Below are positions 35,187-48,059 of a stretch of DNA of 64,000 bases, piece after piece (position 1 is the first letter of the stretch; each line of letters starts with the position of its first letter). Below the pieces are notes generated by a model. The model was not told where the DNA came from and searched no databases. It saw only the letters and a program-made list of their open reading frames with translations. A program made the position numbers and the translations under genes. The stretch is from Mangifera indica (lineage: Eukaryota; Streptophyta; Magnoliopsida; Sapindales; Anacardiaceae): NCBI RefSeq assembly GCF_011075055.1, contig NC_058154.1, positions 5,877,501-5,941,500 of the forward strand. Reading direction: 5' to 3'.

Positions 35187-36957
35187 TATTAAACAATCTT
35201 GTAATGGCTAATGTGAACCAATAAGGAGGGTGAATAGATTCTTAACAAAAAATTAAATGATACACTATAACAAATTCCAGAGAAAACTTTACAAACCACA
35301 CAACCAAAACAACAACAATAAATTCAACAATAATAAATTTTAAAACAAAAATAAACAACAACAGTAGCAGAGATAAATAACAAGCAGAAATAAATAGCAA
35401 TATTAACAACTATAACTATAATAATAAATAACAGTAATAACAGACAATATTTACAGAGTTTGAGATGTAGAAATGCTCATTTAAAGTGGTTTAGAGCTTT
35501 TTCTTGCAAGTCTCCTATGTCCACTTGTCCAAGCAAACTGCCTTGGAGTTTCACTATCTCTTAAAGCATCTTCTACAGGTAGTATATTTGAGATTTCGTC
35601 CACTACACTAATTGATATAGGATTGTGCCCACAATGTTTAATTACTAGATATAAAGTATTAATATCTCTCTAAGGCTGCATATACAAATTTAATGCCTAG
35701 AACTCTCAATGAATGAAAATTTGAAGCTCAACAAGAGTTACAAAGAAATCAGAGTAATAATATTTTTTTTCTTTTCGGCTTCTTTAGATTTTTCTTCTCT
35801 TTTCTCATTTACTTTTGCTCTTCAATTTGAAACCAGTTTATAGAGCTATTTGATTTTCGTTGGGATGAGTTTATATCGATAGTCGTATGAAAAAATTCGA
35901 TAAAAAAAATTACCTTAATCAGAGTTGTAACGAATAGGTTTAAATGCTTTAATGGATAACTTTCAGTATGGGTGGCAAAATCGTGTCATAGGTAGCTTGT
36001 TTTATTTCTATGTATAAAAAACAATCTAGAAGCTTGAACTGGCATATCCTGGCTTATGCATGGTTGGAGTACGAGTTTGATTTTAAGAACGACATGGTTG
36101 GAAAGTGTTGAAAACTGCACGGGAAGGACAAACTTTAAACATCTCACACTTATATTGGATTTTGTGTCATGGTTAGGATAATTTTCAATATGGACTGATT
36201 AGGACAATAAATATTTGGACATATGGCAATGATGCATTTGACAATTAGGAGATGACATTTGACAATAATCCAGGTGAACAAAATATCGCGATTGGGAAGT
36301 TTTTCAAATATCCCAGCTACGACATTTAATGGAATTAGACATATGACAATAAACAATGGATTTGAAGCTTTCTTGGACACATGGCGACAAGACATTGGTT
36401 AGAGGTGACATTGGCAGTAATATGTGAAGAGAGATGTCATGAGTGGGACAATTTTCAAATGTCCCAATGGAATTGAACACATGGCAATAAACAATAGATT
36501 GGAAGCTTTCTTGGACACATGGCAACATAACATTGGTTAGAGATTACACTTGGCAACAATATGTGAAGAGAGATGTCATGGGTGGGACAATTTTCAATTG
36601 TCCTAACTAGGACATTTAATGCATGAGTTTAAAAGTAATAATATTTAAATGTATGAGTCAACTAATTAATATTTAAAACAATTAATATTTAATTTGGGTC
36701 ATGGCTCGAAAATTTTTCTTTTATCAAAACATTTTATTTCCATGAGACTGAACGGTTAATGTACGGTTTGGTCACAAGAAAGGTATGGCTAATATTTTCT
36801 TGTTTCAGATTTATTTGCAAATTTCGCACTTGCTCCATCTTGTAATGAATTCCAACATTCTTTGGATATATTAGTAAATTAAACTTAGATTTTTATCATC
36901 ATCAAAACATTAAGATTCGCCAAAAAATAACAAATAAACTCAGCAAAATGCCAAACA
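35187..36957 (-). repeat. 5' LTR of copia C (about 1.77 kb)
   Basis: Inner edge TATTAAACA next to the primer site; outer edge on the minus strand TGTTTGGCATTTTGCTGAG at 36957. The inner 880 bases match the 3' LTR at 26709-27590; the outer 880 bases have no counterpart there, so the 3' copy has lost them. A two-copy tandem repeat lies within (36331-36606). Confidence 0.75.
36331..36606. repeat. Two tandem 138-bp repeats in LTR-C
   Basis: Unit 1 (36331-36468) and unit 2 (36469-36606) both start GGAATT-[AG]-[AG]ACA and share GAAGCTTTCTTGGACACATGG and TATGTGAAGAGAGATGTCATG. Small differences show that the duplication is old. The segment just before (36230-36330) carries a weaker partial copy. 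Confidence 0.85.
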
Positions 36958-36959
36958 CC

Positions 36960-38749
36960 TTTTTTTATTTAAAAAAAATAAAACTACACGAATGGTCATC
37001 CCTCTACCATGTATGAACATTCCTTCAATTACCTATTAAAGGTAAACTCTGAAATCACCATGAATTTGGTCTTATCCAATTTCAAATTTGACGAATTGGA
37101 TGAACAAACGCGTATTTCCATATGCACGGGTGTTCATTCCTCCACACTTAACCATTTCTATACTCATAACACAAAAAAAAAAAAAACTATTTAGAAAATC
37201 ATAAGTGAAGAAGAATATGTAAAGAATGTCATACATGTAGGCAGAATAAGAATCAAAACATGATTAAGATATATAAGAGAAAGATGAAACTTTTACCTAC
37301 TCCTTTGCCTTCTATAGGGATATAGGATGATGGATTAAGCTTCTCACTTGAAAAACTTCCAAAGGAGTGCATCTTTCAAGCCAAATCTTAGAGAGAAGGG
37401 AGAGTTTTAAGTTTGTTTTGTGAGGGAAAGTAAAGTGTACAAATGTTTATATTAGTTCAAAATGAAATAAAATGAACTTTAAATAATGGTGACTCATTTT
37501 GCAATTTCAAAATTCTTATTTGGCCCAACAAATTCATAATTTGAAGCATTACCATGCATATATATCAAATATATACCTTAGCCATTTTAATTTCATTTCA
37601 CTAATATCTTAACTTTTAAAATGTTTTTTTTTACACCCATATAAAATTTTGTATGATTTTCATTATCCAAGGATAGCTATCGAAAGGTGCTAGCCATCCT
37701 TGGATAATTAATCCTCCATTTAGAAAGCTTGATTTATTGGTGTGACTCTTTAAGTTCATTGTGGTGTAGTTGTGACTTCTTTTTCAAATGATCAGAAGAT
37801 GCATCAAAAACTTAATGACTATAGTAAACATTTAGCAATGTGTCATAGCCCTTAAACCACGATGAAGAAATACTCCATCAAACCTAATATCTCCGATCGT
37901 ACATTCCATGTAGGTAATATCATTATGTTGTCTAATATAGATTGATTTTAGACTCATGGATTACCAAAGTTCTAATTTCGATTCTTTACAAATTATCAAT
38001 TTAAACATTCAAAACATGTCATAACGAATATCTTTCGTATGCTTACATTATACTCTAGCCAGAGATTTGATTTTCAATATTTATCAATGTTCGCTTTAGA
38101 ACTCATTTCTGGATCGAATCAATAGATATTCAGAACCTAATACTTTTCAAGTCAATGGACCATATCTTGACTATTATTCTTCTCTATATACAAATAACAC
38201 ATGACCAATATGACTTGTCTTATAAGATGTGATTAACCTCATATATATGCACCACATGAATCACACGTATTTGTATTGGATCTGACTATAACATCTCAAG
38301 TCAAAGGATTATTTCGTACACTAGTATGATTTTATAATAAGTTATTGACTACGATTTTATGACCATGTGACTTATTGTTATTAGTCATATTCAAAAAATA
38401 ATTCTCTAACAATTAATTCAGATTAATAACCTAATAACATGACCTTCACGTCACTTATACTAATGTTATCTCATGACATTCAATGGAGATATTTAGTATG
38501 CCTACTATGTGATATAATTGTCTAAGTTATATCACGTCGATAAGAAACAATTTGATGATTTAGTTTGTATTAAGTGAGTCATCATGATAATTCATACACA
38601 TACTTTATATTATCGCAAAATAAAGGAAACAACTTATGCATATGAACAAAAGAACTATTTTTTTATTAATAAATTATTTAAAAGATTATATACAAGATAA
38701 AATGCTCTAAAACTGATAACATGAATGGTTCTTAGGACATACACTAACA
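36960..38749 (-). repeat. 3' LTR of copia B
   Basis: On the minus strand it starts TGTTAGTGTATGTCC at 38749, right after a purine tract. Homology with the plus-strand copy at 9507-10890 extends to about 37190 (GGCAAAGGAGTAGGTAAA block). The inner end near 36960-37190 is uncertain: this part is rich in A/T runs and holds a short frame (37009-37194) with no domain. Confidence 0.7.
37662..37708. repeat. Hairpin in LTR-B
   Basis: Stem ATTATCCAAGGATAGCT (37662-37678) pairs with AGCCATCCTTGGATAAT (37692-37708), 16 of 17 positions and a G-U at the other, around a 13-base loop. The copy of LTR-B at about 10315-10350 keeps only a weaker version. Confidence 0.8.
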
Positions 38750-38770
38750 ACACTCCCATTTGCACTAGAG
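38750..38770 (-). other. Polypurine tract of copia B
   Basis: Minus strand AAATGGGAGTGT directly before the LTR start TGTTAG. Confidence 0.65.
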
Positions 38771-40230
38771 TCATTTGTTGTTGTATCGCACACCCATCCT
38801 CTCAAGATAATGGTCCAACTGTTTTAGTGTCATCACTTTAGTCAGTGGGTCAACAAAATTATCTACTGATGGTGTTTTCTGAATTATGATCTCTCTAGTT
38901 CCAACAAATTCTCTTAAAATATGATATTTTTGATGAATATGTTTGGACTTCTGATGTACCTTTTGTTCTTTTGCCTATGCAATAGTACCGGTATTGTCAT
39001 AGAACACAATTATTGGATAAGCCATATTTGGAACCACACCAAGTTTAGATATGAACGTGTGTATGCATACAATGTCTTTTACAGCTTTTGAAGTAGCAAT
39101 ATATTCAACTTCTATAGTGGAGTCAATTGTGGTTGATTGTTTGGAACTTGTCCAACTAATCGCACCCCCATTACACATAAAAATGAACATTAATGTAAAC
39201 TTTCTATCATCAATGTCTAACTAGAAAAAATAATATGAGTATCCCTAAATGTTTAATTTTAAACACTTATGACTTAGAATGAAATCCTTAGTCCTTATTA
39301 AGTACTTAAGGATTGATTTCATAGTTGACCAATGTTTCTGCCTTGGATTACCCTGAGATTTGCTTGTAACAATTTTAGAAAATACTATATCAAGCCTTAT
39401 ATATAACACTGCATACATGAATCCGCCTACAATCGATGTATAAGGCATATTACGTATCTATTGTCACTCTTCATTGGTCTTTGAACCTATATCATTAGAA
39501 AGATAATGATCATAAGTGAAGAGCAAAAGTCCATTTTTCAAGTTTTCCACGTTGAACCTTTTCAACAACTTTTCTATGTACAACTTTTGGGATAATCCAA
39601 TTTTTTTTTTTTTGTTCTATCACTATAGATATGAATTCCAAGGATGTATGAAACATCTCCTAAATCTTTCATTAAGAAGGTTCTAGATAACAAGTTCTTG
39701 ACCTTATTCATCATGCTAATGTCATTACCTATTAGTAGTATGTCATCTACATACAATATGAGAAATGTAACAACATGATCCTTAACCTATTTGTAAACAT
39801 AGGGTTCATTCAGATTCTTTTCAAAACCAAATGATTTGATTGTTTCATTTAATCAAATATTCCAGCTTGTGGAAGCTTGCTTCAATCCATAAATGGATCG
39901 ATACAACTTGCATACTTTATGTTTTTAAGAAGTGGATACAAAACCTATGAGTTGTTCAATATATATGTTTTCCTTAATGAATTTATTGAAGAATGCGGTC
40001 TTGAAATCCATTTGCAAAATTTCATAATCATGGTATGTTACAATAGCTAGCATTATTCGGATGGATTTAATCATAGCCACTAGTAAAAAAGTTTTCTCAT
40101 AATCCAACCTTTGTTTCGGATTATAACCTTTCGCTACTAGTTTTGCCTTATTGGTCTATACTTATCCATCCTTGCTAATCTTTCTCTTAAAAATCCATTC
40201 ACAACTAATAAGAATAATTCCTTTTGGTGG
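38771..40230 (-). pseudogene. Copia B RT and RNase H
   Basis: Minus-strand pieces in order: RT N-terminus at 39925-40107 (LQMDFKTAFFNKFIKENIYIEQ, catalytic Asp present), palm at 39574-39756 (YVDDILLIGND, LMKDLGDVSYILGI), connection at 39245-39448 (MPYTSIVGGFMYAVLYIRLDI) and RNase H at 38975-39190 (GAISWTSSKQSTTIDSTIEVEYIA, FYDNTGTIA; the Cys-Asp-Asn motif reads Tyr-Asp-Asn). Frames are joined only by assuming frameshifts. The sequence is close to the copia A family in RT but uses a different LTR. Confidence 0.85.
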
Positions 40231-41290
40231 ATCAATAAGTGTCTAGACTTAATTAGCATGCATAGATTCTATTTCAGAATTCATTACTTCTAGCAATCCA
40301 CCTGAATCAATGCCTAGTATTGCTTCCTCATAGCTTTTAGGATCATCATTATGATTTATTTCTCTTACTTAGTAAGATTCAAAATCTTGTTCATGAAGAA
40401 ATTCATATCTTTTGAAGGCTTATATACTTTAGAAGATCTTTGAACTATAACTAGTACATAAAATGTAGAGGTCTACTAAGAGGACTCTCCTAGCTCAGCC
40501 TGTTCGATTTGAGGCTCTTCAAAATTTTATTTGAGCTCTATTATTCTTCCCACACCTCTTTCTTGCAAAAACATTTTTTCTAAGAAGTGCGTATTTCTAC
40601 TAATCAAAATTCTTTTATTAGTTGAGAAGTAAAAGTAATATCCTAAATAATCATTAGGAGATCATATGAACTGAGCTTTTTCAGACTTGAAGTCCAACTT
40701 ATCAATTTTAATTAATTTAACATAAGCTTGATATCCCTAAATTTTAAGATAATTGACACTATGAGGATTACCATACCATATCTCATATGGTGTTTTCTAA
40801 ACTGATTTGAATGATGCTCTATTCAGAATATGCCCAACAATAAGCAATATATATCCCCATAATGATGTTGATAGGTCTGTAAAACTTACATAGACTGTAT
40901 CATATCTAATAGAGTACGAATCCTTATTTTTGATACACTATTGTGTTGTGATGTATACGGAGGATTTATCTGGGATATAATTCCATTTTCTTTCAAGTAG
41001 TCTCAAAATTCTATACTCAAATATTTACCTCTATGATTTGATTGTAGGGCCTTGATATTCTTTCGGGATTATTTCTCTACTTCATTTTTAAAGTCCTTGA
41101 ACTTTTTGAAGGATTCAGATTTGTATTTCATTAAATACACATGCCTATACCTTAAATAATCATTGGTAAAGGTGATGAAGTATTGAAAATCTCCTCTTGC
41201 CATTTCACCAAATGTTCTGCATACATCAAAATGTATTAGTTCTAGTAATTTTTTGAATCTTTCCCCTTTATATTTAAAACGTAATTTGGT
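40231..41290 (-). pseudogene. Copia B integrase remnant
   Basis: Between pre-integrase and RT. Only broken pieces of the integrase core and the following domain can be recognised on the minus strand (for example a PFFFLFKALK-like stretch near 41060, and the region around 40640-40700 typical of the post-core 'YLK..GC.AYVK' linker). No continuous frame of useful length. Confidence 0.6.
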
Positions 41291-41790
41291 CAGTTTCCTT
41301 GAAGATAAGATTCACAAGTTAGATAGGATTCAGAACCCAATGAATTCAAAATTCCATATGTTTCCAACTTCATTACCTTGTTATCTCCTATATGACCTAA
41401 ACGATAATGCCAAAGTAACCATGGATTAATTTCTTCTTGAGATCTTTTATTCTTGACAAAATTTATAATATTTAGATCATTTAGTTCCAAAACATACAAA
41501 CTATTTGTATTTGTTGCTTTGCCAACTAGAGAATTTCCAAAATGAATCAAATATTCATTACCATTGAACTATACATTTTAACTATTTTTACATAAGATAG
41601 ATACAAAAATTATATTTGTAGTAGCTTTAGCAAAATACAAAACTCTGTATAATCTCAAAAGATGTCTTGATGAAACCTTTAGAGAATGATCCCTTATGGC
41701 TTTAGCTACAACTCTTGCTCCATTAGCCATCTTCAAAATGACTTTATTCTTGGACAGTGTTAAACTATTAACCAGGTCCTGCAATGACAC
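41290..41790 (-). pseudogene. Copia B protease end and GAG-pre-integrase
   Basis: 41578-41790 reads LTLSKNKVILKMANGARVVAKAIRD, the middle of a copia protease; its active-site portion would lie near 41800-41830. 41290-41550 gives WLLWHYRLGHIGDNKVMKL, the His-containing zinc-binding start of the integrase region. A stop separates the two. Confidence 0.8.
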
Positions 41791-42129
41791 ACATATATGA
41801 GATGTAGCTGTTGAATCTAACGTCTAGATTTGATCATTTGAATTAACATTTAACTCAAATTTTATCACAAATGAAAGAAATATACTTGTTTTCTTTTTCT
41901 TCAAACTCTAAAGGTATAGAGGAAAATTCCTCTTCCAATGTTTGTCTTTGTTGCAGTGGAAACACTACCCATTTGCCTTAGCCTTTTCTGTATTGGGTTG
42001 GTCTTTCTTAAAGTTCCTTTTCTTTGGTCCAACTTTTGGACCTTTCCGAGGTCGTTGGTGTTTCTTCTTTGCTTTACTTATGGAGGCAATGTTAACTTCT
42101 CCATGTCATCTCCCTTGCTTATAGAATTC

Positions 42130-42692
42130 CTAAATCTCATTCAAAAGTTCTAGAAGTGTGCGTTTGATTCTATTTAGATTGTAATTTGTTATAAATGATT
42201 TATAACTGTTCGGGAGGGATTGGAGAATCAAATTCACCTTGATTTTATGGGGAATCATAACCTCATAGACATTTAGTTGCTCCAAAATATTTATCATCTT
42301 AATAATATGGTCATCTGGAGACATTTCTTCCTTTAGTCTCATTTTGAAAAGTGTTACACATAGATCATACTCGACCGCTTGTGAGTTCTTTCCATATAAC
42401 TCTTGTAAGGCCATGATTATATTGTAAGCACTCAATATGTTTTCATGCTTTGTTTGGAGCTCTTTGTTCATTGAAGCAACTTCAGGCTCTTAGATTATGA
42501 TTTTGCCAAACTTTGAAAACTTCCTTTTCATCATTCGTTGCATCTAGAGCCAAGTCAAGTGGAATGGGTGCTTCCAATACACACGTAACCTTTTCAAATG
42601 TGAGGACAATTCTCAAATTTTTTAGCCTTTCTTTAAAGTTCGACTCGACCAATATATTGTCATCCAAAATTCATAGCAAAACATTATTGGCC
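42130..42692 (-). pseudogene. Copia B gag (UBN2 type)
   Basis: A start context near 42692 gives MANNVLL then a stop, followed by LDDNILVESNFKERLKNLRIVLTFEK (42482-42667) and, after another stop, the long segment at 42130-42471 with AVEYDLCVTLFKMRLKEEMSPDDHIIKM and VNLILQSLPNSYKSF. These are hallmarks of plant copia capsid. The Trp expected in the first block is changed. A CCHC knuckle should follow near 41940; the frame there is degenerate. Confidence 0.85.
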
Positions 42693-43082
42693 ATTTCTTT
42701 TTATTTTATCACAATCATTTAGAAAATATAATTTTTATTAGTGTCTTGCAAACACACACACGCACACACACATATATATACATATGTAGCCAACATGCAT
42801 TAATAAAAATTCTAGGATTTAAATTTCAATTCTCAAGCCAAAAAAGCACATGTATGTCTAAATCAAACATATATACATGCATCCTATGGACACTTCATCA
42901 TATATATGCCTTAAAACGTATGTTCTTCATCTTAAAATCATCAGAACATGGAAAAAATAAATTAAACTCAGCCAAGAGTTATAAAGTAAAACATACTTGA
43001 AAAGTTTGATTGCTTAGCAAACTAATAACATGCATGTACACATACGATACATATGCATACCCTTTTGCATAAAAATCATATA
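42693..43082 (-). other. Leader of copia B
   Basis: Between gag and the 5' LTR piece. It has a CA/TA simple repeat (42750-42785) and no recognisable primer binding site, because the inner end of the 5' LTR appears to be deleted. Confidence 0.5.
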
Positions 43083-43672
43083 TTTCGATTCTTTACGAAT
43101 CATCAATTTAAACATTTGGAACATGTCATAACTAACATCCTTCGTATGATTTATATTATACTTTGGCCAGAAATTCGATTTCCAATATTTATCGATGTTC
43201 GCTTTAGAACTCAGATCTGGGTTGAATAAATGGATATTCAGAACCCAATACTTTCTAAGTCAATGGATCCCATTTTAACTATCATTCTTCTCTACATACA
43301 AATAACACATGACTGGTATGGTTTGTCTTACAAGATGTGGTTAGCCTCGTATATATACATTATATGAATCACATGTCTCCGTATCAAATCTGACCATAAC
43401 ATCTCAAGTCAAAGGATTACTTTCATACATTTGTATGATCTTATAATAAGTCACTGACTATGATTTCATGACCATGTGACTTATCGTTATTAGTCATGTT
43501 CGAAAAATGGTTCTTTAACCATTAATCCATACTAATACTCTAATAACCTGACCTTTATCATCACCTACACTAATGTCATCTCATGACATTTAACTGAGAT
43601 ATTTAGTATGTCTACTATGTGATATAATTGTTCAAGTTATATCATGTGTGTAAGGAATAATTTGATGCTTTA
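43083..43672 (-). repeat. 5' LTR of copia B (internal fragment only)
   Basis: Matches 37972-38565 closely: TTCGATTCTTTACGAATCATCAA through ATGTGATATAATTGTTCAAG to TTGATGCTTTAG. Both ends are lost: about 180 bases at the outer end, where Athila-type sequence starts at 43673, and several hundred at the inner end. The two LTR copies of this element therefore have very different lengths. Confidence 0.75.
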
Positions 43673-45063
43673 GAAACAAAAGGTTGAAGAACAAGAAGAA
43701 ACAATTAAACATCTTCTAAAAGGATTTAACAATTGGACACGTATAACAAAATGTTATAAGTATAGTTAAGGCAAAAAACCTTTTTATCAAACCCAAAAGA
43801 TCAAAGAATGCTACCAAGCCAACCAATTAATAATGGAAAGTAATACAAAAAGATAATAACCAGAAGCAGATATGAATACAAGAGCCTAGAATTAAAGTAA
43901 TTAGAAGAACAAGCTACATCAGAAAAACCAGAAAAGTCCTTTGATAAATAGACAAATCCAATATCTAAAAGGAATACAATCGATGTTATCCAAACAACCA
44001 GAGACTAAGAAGAGAAAACCTCTAGACAAACAAAATACCACACTACTTTACCATTCCTTCAGAGATATCATAAGGCAAAGGTGGACCAAAAGTTCAAAAA
44101 GTTTCTAAAATTCTTTAAGTAGGTACATCTTAGCATATTGTTCCTTGAAGCAACATACAAATATCCATATATGCAAAATTTTTAAAGGACATACTCTTGA
44201 ATAAAAGGGAACTAGAAGAAATAGAGATAGTAGCCCTATCAAAAGAATATAGTTTAATTCTCTAGACTAAGTTACTATCAAGGCTAAAAGATCTAGGAAA
44301 TTTCTCTATACTATGCAAAGTAGGGAACAAGTTGTTCAATAAAGCATTATGTGACTAGTGAGTAAGCATAAGCCTTATGCTACTTTCAATATGCAAAATG
44401 GAATACTATTTTTTGCAATAGTTAGAGCAATAATTGATGTGAAAAAGGGAAAACTAACCTTTGAAATAGGGCAAAAGAAGGTAGAATTCAACCTGTTTAA
44501 ATTGACCAAATAACTTTTTATTGTAAACTCCTATTATAGGGTAGATGCGACTAGGAAATGAATAAATGAAGTATTCAATGAAAAATTCCTAGAAGACACC
44601 TTAAAATCTTGCCTTGTTTGTAATATCTCCATAGAGTATAAGAATCCAAAAATAGCAGCATATGTACAACATCTGGAGCTAACTAAACCAATAGGATTTA
44701 CATCATGACACAAATACAAGGACATATAAAAAGTAGCAGAGAAACCAAATACGGATTCACCATAACTATTTATAGAGGATGCAATATAGGTATAAATTAA
44801 ACCATTACTTGTGAAGTAGAGGTACGTGTATTTTAGACCCGATTCTATTTATCCTGTTATTATTAATGCTGATGTAAATTTGAAACTAGAAGAGAAATTA
44901 GTACACTTATTATGATTGCACAAAAGAATTATTGGATGCACCATTCATGGCATAAAATGCTTCATAACTACTCTACATGCATACACCGCATACACATGTT
45001 AAAAGGTCATAAGCTAACCATAGAAAACCAAAGAAAACTTAACCCTGGCATGAAATATGTAGT
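43673..45063 (+). pseudogene. Athila-type gypsy, duplicated segment 1 (gag end, protease, start of RT)
   Basis: Closely similar, in the same order, to 45236-46760: gag C-terminus (KQKVEEQEETIKHL), a Lys/Gln-rich spacer, protease and the pre-RT linker. Compared with segment 2, about 180 bases of protease are deleted near 44395 (Gly-Ala-Ser active region to the middle of the fold). The frame IDVKKGKLTFEIGQKKVEFNLF is readable at 44430-44500. It ends near the start of RT, where segment 2 begins. Confidence 0.8.
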
Positions 45064-46740
45064 ACAAACTTTTTCATGGAGTAGTTAGTTGATTCAGTCC
45101 AATACAAGTAAAAACTATCGACCAACACATTTAAGGTTTTAACCTAGTATTCCAACCCCACAACCTTTACACCCAACTTTTATGGAACATAAATCTAACC
45201 TAAAACTAATGAGGGAAAACTTCACACAAGTATAGAAACAAAAGGTTAAAGCACAAGAAGAAACAATTAAACATCTTATAGATAGGATTTAACAATTGGA
45301 GATGTATAATAGAATGTTAGAAGTACAGTTAAGGCAAAAAGCCTCTTCATCAAACTCAAAAGATCAAGGAATGCTACCAAGCTAACCAATTAATATAAGA
45401 AAGTAATGCAAAAAGATACAACCAGAAGTGGATACTAATATAAAAGCCTAGAATTAAAGTAATCAAAAGAACAAGCCACATCATAAAGCCAAAAAAATCC
45501 TTTGATAAATAGACAAATCTGATCCCTAAAGGGAATACAATCGATGTTATCCAAACGACCAAAGAACAAGAAGAGAAAGCCTTTAGACAAACAAAATACC
45601 ACACTATTTTACCATTCCCTTAGGGATATCACAAGGCAATATTGAACCAAAAGTTCAAAAAGTTTCTAAAAATCTTCAAACAAGTACATCTCAATGTATC
45701 ATTCCTTAAAGCAATCACACAAATATTCGTATATGTAAAATTTTTAAAGGACATCCTCTTAAATAAAAGGAAACTAAAAGAATTAGAGATAGTAGTCAAA
45801 AGAATGCAGTGCAATTCTCTAGAATAAGTTACCGCCAAAGCTAAAAGATTTAGAAAGTTTCTTTATACTTTGCAAAGTGGGGAATGAGTCTTTTAACAAA
45901 ACATTATGTGACGTTGGAGCAAGCATAAGCCTTATGTCACTTTCAATATCCAAAAGGTTGGATATAGTAGAACTCAAACCCATGATAGTTACTCTACAAC
46001 TAGTAGATGTATCCATTAAACACCTAAGTAGAGGGTTGGAGAATGTTTTAATACAAGTAGGGAAATTATACGTTCTAGTTGACTTTATAGTCTTAGAAAT
46101 GGAAGAAGATTCCTATATTCCTGTAATTTTTAAAAGACCAATTTTTGCAATAGTTAAAGCAATGATTGACGTGAAAAAGGGAATGCTAACCTTTGAAATA
46201 GGACAAAAGAAGGTAAAATTCAACATGTTTAAATTGACTAAACAACCTTTTACTGTAAAATCTTATTGTAAGGTAGATACAACTGATAAATGCATAAAAA
46301 AAGTATTCAATGAGAAATTCCTAGATAATGCTCTAGAATCTTGCCTTATTCATAAAAAGTTTATTGAGCATAAGAATCTCTGGACGTAATTGAACTAGCA
46401 GGATCTAAATCATTATGCAAATATAGGGACAAATAGAAAGTAGAAAGGCAATCAAATATAGACGCATCATAACTATCAAAAAAAGATGCACCATAGGTAC
46501 AACTTAAACCATTACTTGTGAAACTGAGGTACTTGTATCTAAGACCCGATTCTATTTAACTATTAATGTTGATGTAAATTCGAAACTAGAAGTGAAATTA
46601 GTATGCTTATTACGAATGCACAAAAGAATTATTGGATACACCATTTATGACATAAAATGCTTCATAATATCTCCATATGCATACACCACATATACATGTT
46701 AAAAGGTCATAAGCCAACCATAGAATACTAAATAAAACTT
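45064..46740 (+). pseudogene. Athila-type gypsy segment 2: gag end and aspartic protease
   Basis: Gag C-terminal sequence from 45064, then the protease at 45877-46389, 170 residues open. The active-site stretch reads LCDVGASISLMSLSI, with D-V-G in place of the usual D-L-G or D-S-G; then LQLVDVSIKHL, VDFIVLEMEEDSYIPVIFKRPIFAI and IDVKKGMLTFEIG. This arrangement is typical of the Athila/Tat branch of plant Ty3/gypsy. The polyprotein frame is broken before and after. Confidence 0.85.
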
Positions 46741-47640
46741 AACCCTAACTTGAATTATGTAGTACAAAATGAAGTCATAAAACTATTAGCCGCTAGGGTC
46801 ATATACTCCAAATCCAACAATAATTGGGTGAGTCCAATGCATGAAGGGATAATAGTTGTTGGGAATAAAAATAATGAATTCATACCAACTAAGACATTCA
46901 CGAGGTGGTGCATGTGCGTAGATTATAGAAAAATAAATAATGCAACTAAGAAAGATCACTTCCCTTTACCATTCATAGATAAGGCATTAGAACGACTAGC
47001 CAATTACTTGTACTTCTACTACCTAGATGGATATTCAGGGTTCCTTCAAATCCCTACGCATCAGATGACCAAGAAAAAACCATATTCACTTACTTGTATG
47101 AAACATTTGTATATAAAAGAATGTCTTTGGGTCTTTGCAATATGTTTGCAACATTTCAATGATGCATGATGGCTATATTGTCTTATTTCATTGAATGTAT
47201 GATGGAAGTTTTGATGGATGATTTATCAAAGACTTCTAAAAAATTGTAAAACCCCTCTTTAACTTTTTAGCTAAGGATGCACCTTTCGATTTCAACTCTG
47301 GCTATATTAATGCATTTTGTAGGTTAAAAGAAGTACTGGTTTCAAGAACAATTATTCAACCACCTGATTAGAGTTTACCATTCAAGATGATGTGATGCAA
47401 ATGACTACGTAGTAGCAGCAATACTTAGCCAAAGACAAGATAACAAGCCTTATGCAATTTACTATGCAAGCTACATATTGGATGAAACACAAATAAATTA
47501 CGTAACTACAGAAAAAGAATTACTAAAGGTTGTATTCACATTTGACAAATTCAGATCATTTATAGGGGGATCCAAAGTGATAGTATATACTAACCACACA
47601 ACAATTAAATGCCTACTCAATAAGAAGGATGCAAAGCTAT
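46741..47640 (+). pseudogene. Athila-type gypsy RT and RNase H
   Basis: RT N-terminus open at 46750-47169: VVQNEVIKLLAARVIYSKSNNNWVSP, CVDYRKINNATKKDHFPLPFID, LDGYSGFLQI with the first catalytic Asp of the fingers/palm. The catalytic FIDD region and thumb are compressed by a deletion near 47200-47260. RNase H follows at about 47390-47640 (VVAAILSQRQDNKPYAIYYAS, INYVTTEKELLKVVF, YTNHTTIK) with stops. A duplication or deletion history is evident compared with the usual RT length. Confidence 0.85.
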
Positions 47641-48059
47641 GATTAATTCAATGGATATTAATGATGCATTCTCTAACGAACAGTTGGTGCAAATATCCAA
47701 GTAGAACATCTCATGGTATACAGACATAGTCATCTATTTGGTATGGAGGGTCCTACCATCTAACTTAAGCTTTTATCAAAGGAAGAAATTTTTGCACAAC
47801 ATGAGAAGTTATTTCTAGGAGGAACCATTCCTATACAAGTGATGTTTTGATGGGTTAATATGATGATGTGTGCCATTCGACTAAGTTCAAAGCATATTAA
47901 TATTAACATACTGTCACTCACTAGAAACCAGAGGCTATTTTAGTCTTTCCAAGATTGTAACAAAGGTCCTATAATGTGGTTTCTACTAGCCAACATTATT
48001 CCAAGACACTAGAAAGTTCATAAGTAGCTGTAACTGATGCCAATGCACCAGAAACATAT

